In this document: one piece after another, positions 56,014-64,000 of the stretch
Layout: each line of letters opens with the position of its first letter
Numbering within the stretch: position 1 is the stretch's first letter
Source: Fusarium oxysporum f. sp. lycopersici 4287
Taxonomy: Eukaryota; Ascomycota; Sordariomycetes; Hypocreales; Nectriaceae
Length of the DNA: 64,000 nt
Direction: 5' to 3'
Assembly: GCF_000149955.1 (NCBI RefSeq)
Contig: NC_030989.1
Coordinates: forward strand, 3,540,505-3,604,504
Made by a program: the position numbers and the translations under genes
Notes under the pieces: generated by a model
Told to the model about the DNA's origin: nothing
What the model saw: only the letters and a program-made list of their open reading frames with translations
Database searches by the model: none

Positions 56014-58479
56014 TCAACTGAAATGATCGCCTTCACCCAGACGGATGCCTTCGCCTCTCCTCATACGAGATCGATAGCGATCCTGGCGTTGGGCCTTTTC
56101 TGCTTCCTCGCGAAGCTTCTTCTTGCGCTGATACACTGCGCGGATGGTATCTCGGATCTGCTGCTTTCCCTCATCATAGTTTGCTCGAGCCAACGCAGTG
56201 ACATTATCAATCTGTTCAGGGGTATAGATGAAGTTCCATGTGCTCAGGTAATCGGTAGTTCCGGGAGAAATACCAGGAACCTTGTCGTTGGAAATGAAAG
56301 GCAAGTAGACAACAGCAATGCCAGCATCAGGCTCCATGAGTTGCCATGATGTCTCGTCCGAGATTGCTTTTGAGGGAGGGGGTGGCTCAGTACTGCGTTC
56401 TGTGTTGGTCCCGACCCAGACAGTGCAGTAGCCCAAATCGCCGGACTCTTGATCACCAGGCTCGAATTTGGTCTTGTCATTCTCTGCCATAACTTGCTTG
56501 CCCTCTTCGTGAGCTTCTTGGCGAAGCTCATCCTGTTCTTTTTTGGCTTCGCGAAGTTTAGCCTCAGCTTCACGAGTGGATTTCGCCTGTGCCTCGTCTA
56601 GCTCTTCTACGACCTGGGATGTAGCTTCTCCAGGCTTGGGCCAGCCAATGCCAACGGGCCAACCCTTGACACCACGTTGACGGGCGTAGCCATCGGCGAC
56701 TGAGAGCCAGTTGTCGGTTTTGATGTCTGCAGAGGCATCAAAGGCAACAAGAACGTCCACATCTCTACCCGGTCGCAGGAGGGGGTAAATAGGCAAGTTG
56801 TTGGACATTCCAGCATCCATAAGTTGAATATACTCGTTGTCATAAATACTGGTCGGCGTGGTTTCCGGTAATTTTCCGTGCATTCCGTAGGCAAAGTTGG
56901 GTATTTTGGCAGGATCAATAGGATGCACTTTGACCAAGTCATCGTCTCGTGTCGAGATGAGTTCATCAATAGTCCCGAAACCAGTCAAGCCCTGGACAAG
57001 TGGCTTGATCTCTCGGTAATAATGACTGAGTGTTGCACAGAATGCGCTACCAAAGATGCCCATGAGGAGTGGTAATCGAAGTTCAGGGAGATGGAAGCCA
57101 TCCTCAGGAGGAACATCACATCCCTGGTTGAATCTGCGGCCTAGAGCCCAGGTGGGGATACCAGCATCGAACTCTTCACAAAAGAATTCGTAGGGTGTGA
57201 TCTCATACCACTGAAACCAAGCCTCCTTCTTGGCTTTCTCTTTGGCGATCTCGGCTTCGATAGGCCCTTGTTCAGCAGCCTCTGGCAAGTCAGGAATCTC
57301 GTGTCTCACAGCAGTATAGATGGGCATCGGTAACTGCCCGTATTGGACATATTGGCGTTGGTTTGAGAGCTTAAAGTCGCGATCGTTGACCCCAAGGTCT
57401 CCTTTCGGCACTAGATACCGAGCTGCCAGTAAGACACCATACACATCAACGAGACCAAAATCTGCCTTGGGATCACCCTTGAGCTTCTCGACCATGCCAC
57501 TCAGGAGGTATTTATTAGTGGGCATAGAAGCAAGAGATTGGAAGGCCACGGGTGGGTAGGCGATATGGGTTGAGGCCCTAGCTTTGAGGTGTTCGAGAAG
57601 GTTACGAATGTTTCCCTTGTTGAACGATGTAAGGCTCAGAGCCTGAAGCCAGCATGAGCCGCTCACGCCTGAGGTGTATGTGACGCAGTCAAACAACCCA
57701 TCTTCTTCTGTGGCAAGAATTGATCCAGTTCCAGCAATAAGTGCTCTCAGACCTCCACCAGAGCCGCACATGGCAATTGTTGGAACATCATCTGGATGGA
57801 CATCCTCCTCCTTGAGTCCGAGATATTTAGCCAGTCCTATTCTGGCGACTCGTTTTCGTCGGGACAAAAATTCCTTCTCCTCATCGCAAAGATTTGGTGA
57901 AACTCGAACTTTGGCTGAATATCGAATCTCGGGATTAATCAGAGGGTCGTGGGCGTCTTGCCAAATCTCGTCGGCCAGAGACCCTGGGGACATGGACAGT
58001 TCACGTTGAAGTTTCCGAACGTAACCCGGGATAAGTCTGGACCACTCAGGGAGGAGATAACTAACGACCTTGTCGGAGAAGGAAGAGAATTGAACATCGT
58101 TGAGCTTACAGAACGTCTCGAAGCGGCGAGCAAAGTTTATCCAGGCCGACTGATCCGTGTCTGATTCTCCATCCTGAGTCTTGTCTTGTTTCTCGTCCTT
58201 TGGAGAGTCCTCATGGGTTCGCTGCCTTGATTGTTTACCGGAAAGCTGTGCAAAGTCGTCAGAAGGGTAGAGCCACCAGATAAAAAGCCCGCCGGTAATT
58301 ACTGCTACTGGAAACGTCGATTTTTGCTGTGCTTCTTGCTTGGCACCGTTCTTGGATGGAGATGTCCAGAGATGGCGGTGTTGACGATGCGATAATCTTC
58401 GTCGTGGGATACGCTGGTGGGTATTGAGTCTTGTAGTGACTCTATTGAGGCTCTTGAGAGAGCCGCGGTAGTGTCTCAT
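56014..58479 (-). CDS. cPLA2-like phospholipase A2/lysophospholipase with N-terminal membrane anchor
   Basis: This intronless gene encodes 821 residues. The first 45 residues are strongly basic (HQRIPRRRLSHRQHRH), followed by a hydrophobic segment at 57-72 (PVAVITGGLFIWWLYP). Together these suggest an anchored mitochondrial protein, as reported for fungal cPLA2-type PlaA. The catalytic domain has CGSGGGLRA with the phosphate-binding Arg245, the nucleophile Ser273 in SGVSGSCW and the acid Asp in LMDAGMSNNLP. A charged insert (EAKLREAKKEQDELRQEAHE) near 630-670 could form a coiled coil. The enzyme should release fatty acids from phospholipids. Confidence 0.92.
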   Translation of the reverse strand: MRHYRGSLKSLNRVTTRLNTHQRIPRRRLSHRQHRHLWTSPSKNGAKQEAQQKSTFPVAVITGGLFIWWLYPSDDFAQLSGKQSRQRTHEDSPKDEKQDKTQDGESDTDQSAWINFARRFETFCKLNDVQFSSFSDKVVSYLLPEWSRLIPGYVRKLQRELSMSPGSLADEIWQDAHDPLINPEIRYSAKVRVSPNLCDEEKEFLSRRKRVARIGLAKYLGLKEEDVHPDDVPTIAMCGSGGGLRALIAGTGSILATEEDGLFDCVTYTSGVSGSCWLQALSLTSFNKGNIRNLLEHLKARASTHIAYPPVAFQSLASMPTNKYLLSGMVEKLKGDPKADFGLVDVYGVLLAARYLVPKGDLGVNDRDFKLSNQRQYVQYGQLPMPIYTAVRHEIPDLPEAAEQGPIEAEIAKEKAKKEAWFQWYEITPYEFFCEEFDAGIPTWALGRRFNQGCDVPPEDGFHLPELRLPLLMGIFGSAFCATLSHYYREIKPLVQGLTGFGTIDELISTRDDDLVKVHPIDPAKIPNFAYGMHGKLPETTPTSIYDNEYIQLMDAGMSNNLPIYPLLRPGRDVDVLVAFDASADIKTDNWLSVADGYARQRGVKGWPVGIGWPKPGEATSQVVEELDEAQAKSTREAEAKLREAKKEQDELRQEAHEEGKQVMAENDKTKFEPGDQESGDLGYCTVWVGTNTERSTEPPPPSKAISDETSWQLMEPDAGIAVVYLPFISNDKVPGISPGTTDYLSTWNFIYTPEQIDNVTALARANYDEGKQQIRDTIRAVYQRKKKLREEAEKAQRQDRYRSRMRRGEGIRLGEGDHFS

Positions 58480-59973
58480 GGTTTTGGGTGCAATTGGGTT
58501 TTGTCGAGAATTTTATTATCATAGTTGGACAGCGCACAGCACATGCTTTCAGTGGCTGCAAGCCTAAACTCAGTGCATTGTCGCAAGACAGATAGAGGAA
58601 TGTTGGGTAGATTTTTGAAAGAGAGTATAGAATCGAAATTGTAGATTGAACCGCGAGATTAGGTAGACACCTCGGCAGGTATCCGAAGGAGTTGGTGCCT
58701 GGATGCTGGGGGTTTTATATGACACTGCCTTACGTTGCGCAACTTGTTGAGAATAGCTCAAGATGGCTGATGTCATTCCCAAGTTCCGTCCTGCAAAAGT
58801 GGGATGTGGGGTCTACGAATGCAAAACTAGAGGGGTACTCGAGAGCTGAATATGAGTCTCGACCATTCCAAAGTATTTCTCTATCACAAAATGAGGTCAC
58901 AAGTACATCGGGGCAGACGGACGCTCCCGCATCATGCCACGGATCAAGCAAGAGAATCGAAAACTCCCGGTTATTGTATCAAGATGTTGTAACTTTTGCG
59001 GTTCCATTCGGAGGTTTTCTCTCTGTTTGGCATGTGGTATTCTTTTTATCTGTGCCACGGATCTTCAGGTCCGCTTTCAACTTGGATGGTCAAAAAGCTT
59101 GGTTCCGAGCCAAGGAGACAAGACAGGGCCCAATCGGGTTACAGCTGACCGTCAACTCGTGCACTCGTTTTTTAAAAGAGCTTATTGCCAAGTTTCTTTG
59201 TGGTAGGGTAACTCGATTTCGGGGAAAAGTCGTCGATACTCGATCTCTAGATCAACCGCTCTGCTCTGATACAGTTACAGAACTTGATAACTCAGATCGA
59301 AGAATTGTTACAGAGGCTATGTCTGATTTGATCGATTGAGAGACTTGCTCTTAAATAGTCTCAGTTCATAATATATTTGTCGAATTACAGTTTTGATCTC
59401 AAGTTGTCATCGTCATGATACAAGATAAACTCTCGACTTCTCCTTCACCTTGATCAGGGAAATGGAACACTCACAGCACTACTAAAACGATGGAGGGAGC
59501 GGCAGGAAAGTGGGGTCATCCGCGGTGGGGGGAAATGGAAGAGAGAGTAGCGGACCTCCAACGCCAAAAAAGGTGGGCGGTGAAATCGCAAAGCTAAGGC
59601 TAGTGAGAGATGGGCCTTTCAATGGTTTTTTTTCAAGGTGATTTTTTCCTCGCGCCGGCAGAATCAATCAATCGCATTTTTTTTTTACTCTTCTTCAATT
59701 GAATCTGTTTTATACAAACAAAAATCCATCAATTGTGTAACCTCGAGTTAATTCTTTCTATCAAGGTAAGCTTCATTGAGCAGGCAACAGTCACACCGAT
59801 GACTCGCTTTTTTTCAACCCCGCCACCATCTTTTTCGTTTTCGCGACCTTTTCTCACTTCGCTTCTAGTTTCTTTCCTCTTTATCCTACCACTCAACACT
59901 TCTTAGCCTGCGACCGTGAAAAAGTCGCGATCGCGCATCGTTCCCAATTATCAAATAACGGTCGAAACTCACA
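58480..59973. other. Divergent promoter region between phospholipase and La genes
   Basis: It holds the promoters of both flanking genes and one unrecognised open frame (58719-59339), listed separately. A pyrimidine-rich La leader occupies about 59670-59970. Confidence 0.5.
58719..59339 (+). CDS. Hypothetical open frame, doubtful
   Basis: An uninterrupted frame of 206 residues from the ATG at 58719, with no family that I recognise. It has one moderately hydrophobic stretch (VTFAVPFGGFLSVWHVVFFL) that could be a membrane segment. It lies in what should be promoter DNA of two divergent genes and shows no introns or clear codon bias, so it may be fortuitous. Confidence 0.2.
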   Translation: MTLPYVAQLVENSSRWLMSFPSSVLQKWDVGSTNAKLEGYSRAEYESRPFQSISLSQNEVTSTSGQTDAPASCHGSSKRIENSRLLYQDVVTFAVPFGGFLSVWHVVFFLSVPRIFRSAFNLDGQKAWFRAKETRQGPIGLQLTVNSCTRFLKELIAKFLCGRVTRFRGKVVDTRSLDQPLCSDTVTELDNSDRRIVTEAMSDLID

Positions 59974-61213
59974 ATGAGCGAAGCTGAAGCCCCCAAGCCT
60001 GTCGAGGCTGTCCAGCCTGAGGCCGAGGTTCCTACCACCCAGCCCACAGAAGAGAAGGTTGAGGAGAAGACAGAGCAGAAGGCAGAGGAGTCCACAGAAA
60101 AGTCTGAGGATAACTCTGAAGAGAAGAAGGAGATTCTCAAGACCACAGCCAAGCATGATGACGAAAACCCTCGCAACAACCGCAAATTCGACCCTTCAAC
60201 CCGTGAGGTCACTGATGACCCTGAGGCCATCCGCAAGCAGGTATGTATAGCTTCATCTATCTTTCGTTGTCGCGCGTGGGTGTACTTACTCCCCTAGGTC
60301 GAGTTCTACTTTGGCGACTGGAACTTCCCTCAAGACAAGTTCATGTGGGAGTCATGCGGCGGAAGCGAAAACAAGCCCATGAAGGTCAAGACTATCCACT
60401 CCTTCAAGCGTATGCGAACTTTCCAGCCCTACAGTGCCGTCATCGCTGCTCTCAAGGACAGCAAGTTCCTTGAGCTTTCCGGCGAGGAGGGTGAGGAGGT
60501 CGTCAAGCGCAAGACCCCCTACCAGCCCATGAACGCCTCCAAGTCCAAGGTCGAAGCCGCCACCGTTTACGTCAAGGGCTTCGGCGATGAGGCCCCCAAC
60601 ACCCAATTCGATCTCGAGAGCTTCTTCGCTCAGTTTGGCGAGGTCAAGGGCCTTAAGCTCCGACGCACAAACGAGGGTCTCTTCAAGGGCTCCGTGTTCG
60701 TCACCTTCGCCGACGAGGATGAGGCGAACAAGTTCATCAAGATTGACCCCAAGCCTAAGTGGAAGGACCACGATCTCAAGATCATGAGCAAGCGAGCTTA
60801 CTGCGACGAGAAGAACGACCTCATCCGACAAGGGAAGATTGAGCCTAACCAGAGCAACCCCCGCAAGTTTTATGAGGGTAGGGAGACAGGCAAGGGTGGA
60901 CGTGGACGAGGTGGAAAGGATTCTCGTGGCCGTGGCCAGGACGACTGGAAGCAGCGACGCGAGAACGACCAGAAGAACGGTTTCAAGGACCGACGAGGTG
61001 GACGCGGCGGCCGAGGAGGTCGTGGTCGAGGCCGTGGCCGTGGTGGACGCGATGGTGGACGTGACCGCGATCAGTCCAAGGATGAGGTCAAGCACAGCAG
61101 CAACGAGTAAGTCGCCCTATCCATTATGCAGAGAGGCATTTGCTAACATACTACACAGCACCACCCCTCGCATCCAGTCCACCGCCGACGAGTCTGCCGA
61201 TAACAAGAAGCGA
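59974..61213 (+). CDS. La-type RNA-binding protein (Lhp1-like), 3' end lost in assembly gap
   Basis: This nuclear protein binds the 3' oligo-U of new Pol III transcripts such as pre-tRNAs. Exons 59974-60240, 60298-61106 and 61159 onward join in frame; the last enters the run of N after ESADNKKR. Domains in order: an acidic Glu-rich N-terminus (about 1-60); a La motif at about 65-150 (KFDPS...RKQVEFYFGDWNFPQDKFMWE, with SFKRMRTF); an RRM at about 170-250 (ATVYVKGFGDEAPNTQFDLE, FKGSVFVTF); and an RGG-type Arg/Gly tail. The order and spacing are those of fungal La proteins. The stop codon and the extreme C-terminus cannot be seen. Confidence 0.94.
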
Positions 61214-61407
61214 NNNNNNNNNNNNNNNNNNNNNNNNNNNNNNNNNNNNNNNNNNNNNNNNNNNNNNNNNNNNNNNNNNNNNNNNNNNNNNNNNNNNNNN
61301 NNNNNNNNNNNNNNNNNNNNNNNNNNNNNNNNNNNNNNNNNNNNNNNNNNNNNNNNNNNNNNNNNNNNNNNNNNNNNNNNNNNNNNNNNNNNNNNNNNNN
61401 NNNNNNN
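61214..61407. other. Assembly gap (run of N)
   Basis: There are 194 undetermined bases covering the end of the La coding region and part of its 3' untranslated region. Confidence 1.
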
Positions 61408-61614
61408 CTTTTTACGGAGCAACCAGGTGCTTTGCTGTCCTTTCCTATTGTCTATCACGGGTCTATAGATGGCTAGTGGCATTTGACAGAGATTATAAAG
61501 CAAGTGATACTATTCGCAAGTGACGACGATGACGCGGGATCGCGGTTCACGTTCGTTTTCTCTATATGGTCTTCCTCTTTCTAAGAAAACACCCCATTAT
61601 ACCTCATGGCGGCT

Positions 61615-62558
61615 CTAAACAGAGTAATCCAGCTTCTTATCGCCAAGGACACCCCAGAACTCTTCGATAAGCTCCTTCTGGCCACTTGGTGCTCCTCGCA
61701 CAGCAAGATATACGCGCGCCTCAAGCTCAGGATCCCAATTGCCCGGGTTTCCATGTACCATGCGACCACCAGCCTCATTGAGGATCGCCCATCCAGCACA
61801 AACATCCCACGCCCAGCATCCACCCTCCCAGTACAAGTCAACCTGTCCCGCGGCCACAGCAGCAATGTTCAGCGCAGCAGAGCCCATCGACCGCAACGAG
61901 TGAACCATTGATCCGCCATTCTCAGGAGTCGCTGTGAGCTTTCGGAATGCTTCGACCTTGATGTCGAAGTTGGGTCCGTCACGTTGCGCTCCCCATTCAA
62001 CAGCGACGAGAGAACTGCCGAGGCCCTCGATGGGTCGCGGTGAGCGTGCGAGAGGGAGACGGCGAGGTTCTTTTCCACGACCGTGGGTGAGGAAGGCGCC
62101 GCGGCCCTTGATAGCGGTGTAGAGAGTGTCGAGCCATGGGTTGTAGATGACGCCAATGGCGGGCTGACGATCGATTGCGAGACCGAGAGAGATGCAGGCG
62201 CTGGGGAATGAGTGCACGAAGTTGGTTGTTCCATCGATTGGGTCGACAACGAAAGTTGGCTCAGAGCCAAGTCTCACTCCAGGCTTGTATGTCTCTTCGC
62301 CCATGAAGGAGATTGAGGGGAATGATGAGGAGAGGCGGGTTGAGACCATCTTTTCAACGCCCTTGTCTGCTTCGGTAACAATGTCGACGGCTGCAATTAT
62401 GTCAGCTACAAAACATATCATGGACAGAACATGATCGTACAGTTGAGCTTGGTGTCGGTGTCGAGCTCAGCAGGATTGGCAGCCAAGATCATGGCTCCGG
62501 CCTCGTAGGCCACTGAGACGAGCTCATCATGAACAGCTTGAAGATCGATATCAGCCAT
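61615..62558 (-). CDS. Inositol monophosphatase
   Basis: The enzyme dephosphorylates myo-inositol monophosphates, using magnesium, to supply inositol for phospholipid and signalling pools. Exons 62441-62558 and 61615-62390 (intron 62391-62440) give 297 residues. The metal-binding motifs are GEET at 70-73, DPIDGTTNF at 89-97 and, near the C-terminus, WEGGCWAWDVCAGWAIL. VDIVTEAD at 41-48 completes the fold signature. It has no signal peptide and is cytosolic. The fungal family also includes the quinate-cluster qa-x proteins, but no quinate genes are nearby. It is convergent with the La gene. Confidence 0.95.
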
Positions 62559-63117
62559 TGTGTATAATTTCCTTCTTGTTGTTGACTGAACAAGATAAGA
62601 TGGTGTTATGATGAAGTGGAGAGGAACAGATTTATGGAGGGGTTCTCAATGATTTGGCGGGGCAGCTCAAGCTGACGTCTGTGAGGGGCCGAAAGCCGGG
62701 GCCGGTCAGAACAGACCATCCGGAGCTTCCTAACATTGCAGTGATACTCAATGAACAGGGGATAAATAGCACGTTGGGTTTGTGCTGTGCTTCAATTGGA
62801 CACATGGCATTTCTCAACCAAATCCAGGGATAGAAACGCCGTGAATTGAGTGTTAAATCACTATCGACAAGAGTGGTACAAGACTTCCGTAAACTACCAA
62901 ATTGAAAGAATCCTCGCAGCACATACACAATGTCATGATATATCAGAATTCCACCCAGCCAAGTCCAGGCTCTGCATGAACCACAGGTTCCCAAGCCCAG
63001 TAAATAAGAGAGAAAGAAGGAAAGGCAAGCATAGCAAAATTCGCAGACAATCCATAATCGCGCAGCTTTTGTCTCGTCTCCCACAACATACTCGACTCTT
63101 TCAGCTCATGTCTCGTC
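62559..63117. other. Intergenic region between inositol monophosphatase and membrane-protein genes
   Basis: Contains the inositol monophosphatase promoter and the 3' flank of the next gene. No other gene was supported. Confidence 0.55.
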
Positions 63118-63847
63118 TTACATGTTCTCCCTAAACACAGACCGTCGCTCTGTCGGACTGCTCTCGGCGCTGCCGCTTCTGTTCTTGGGTTTCGCAACTC
63201 CCGTGTCGATAGGTCGAGGGCTCACGCCGCGCAAACTTGAACCAGCATCGTCATCAAACGGGTTACGTCCTCCAGGTCCCGATGCAGGACTTCTGCTCGC
63301 CCTACGACCCCGATCTTCCTCCTCGTCGAAACCTCGGCCGCCCGACAATCCCGGCGTCGCCGCGAGGTTCATGTTGTAACCACCGCCGTATCCGGTGTCC
63401 CGGCCGCGACCACCAACGTCCTCTTCATAGTATCCATATTGGTCTGCTTCGTTTCCAACGCGCGAGTCCCACGCTTCATCAGGGTCGAGCGGACCGAAGC
63501 CGCGACGGCCGCGGGCACCGCCGGATTGCTCGTAAGCGCCTGCGGCGGATCGGTTGTTGCGGTTCTTGAATTTGCGAATCTTGTCGTTGAACCAGCCAGC
63601 GATGCCGCTAGGGGCGGGTTGTATTCCATAGCCGCTGTCTTCTTTATGCCATGGTAGATACGAGGCGAGACTTGGGGGGGGAAGCTGTAGAGATAGGGTA
63701 TTAGTTTGATTGACAGGATTGGGAGCGAAGGAATTGACATACACCAAGTCTGCGAGCACGAAGCTGTGTGAATACAACCCATCCAACAGCTCCTGCAACG
63801 AGCAGGACGATAATGGCGATTACGATACCTCCTGCCGTCGACACCAT
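63118..63847 (-). CDS. Conserved fungal single-pass membrane protein with disordered cytosolic tail
   Basis: Exons 63743-63847 and 63118-63684 (intron 63685-63742, donor GTATGT) give 223 residues. One membrane segment lies at about 7-27 (GIVIAIIVLLVAGAVGWVVF) with a basic flank (QLRARRLG), so the tail is probably cytosolic. The tail starts with a conserved LPPPSLASYLPW and PSGIAGWFNDKIRKFKNR segment, then a Gly/Arg/Asp-rich disordered region. Fungal proteins of this shape are sometimes labelled acid phosphatase-like, but no phosphatase motif is visible here, so I do not assign a function. Confidence 0.8.
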
Positions 63848-64000
63848 CTTTCTGTGATCCCGCTTCTGTGTGTCCCAAGGGATTTGCGATGCGATCAGTC
63901 GCGTGGTGACGCAAGACGAGAGGGTGAGACAGATGCTGGTCGGGCGCAAATCGCAACGATTGCGTTATCTATCTTGGTATTTGAATAGTAATAATCCGCC
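63848..64000. other. Promoter region at the right edge
   Basis: Upstream sequence of the leftward membrane-protein gene; nothing further can be assigned before the window ends. Confidence 0.5.

Noticed and set aside
60352..61095. A 247-residue minus-strand frame rich in Leu, Val and Ala
   Set aside because: It is antisense to the La gene, whose domains are unambiguous.

Overview
The window is filamentous ascomycete nuclear DNA, almost certainly Fusarium. Genes carry short GT..AG introns of about 43-103 nt, often with a CTAAC-type branch point. The bifunctional P450 at 42-45.5 kb matches, as I recall it, the F. oxysporum fatty-acid hydroxylase P450foxy (CYP505) almost residue for residue, so the F. 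oxysporum species complex is the best guess. Two runs of N (2172-2374 and 61214-61407) mark a draft assembly.

Left part (1-27.7 kb): gene-poor and partly decayed. It holds the 5' part of an ABCC multidrug transporter running off the left edge, a zinc alcohol dehydrogenase, a sulfate permease with a stop codon and a frame change, a 5.6 kb gene-empty stretch carrying many copies of a CGGGGAGTTG motif, a GNAT acetyltransferase, a GH11 xylanase whose C-terminal cellulose-binding module is broken, an HNH-domain protein between two CTAA-rich tracts, a six-hairpin-like enzyme, a 48-residue cysteine-motif protein, and two tRNA-like Pol III-type elements.

Right part (27.7-64 kb): denser, and every gene that I could splice is intact. 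The highlight is a divergent pair: an aspartyl-tRNA synthetase fused to a DUF2156 aminoacyl-transferase domain (ErdS type, ergosteryl-aspartate synthase) and an HSL-type hydrolase (candidate ErdH). Next come a HET-C2/GLTP glycolipid transfer protein, a phospholipase D, P450foxy, tRNA-Gln(CUG), a repeat-rich protein of unknown function, a RING-H2 ubiquitin ligase, a putative complex I accessory subunit divergent from mitoribosomal protein mL44, a cPLA2-like phospholipase, a La protein, an inositol monophosphatase and a single-pass membrane protein.

Taken together, 27.7-58.5 kb is rich in lipid functions: sterol aspartylation and its probable reversal, sphingolipid transfer, phospholipase D, fatty-acid hydroxylation and phospholipase A2. 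Whether these genes cooperate is inference. The ErdS/ErdH pairing is the strongest functional link. All exon boundaries were placed by eye and checked by frame arithmetic.
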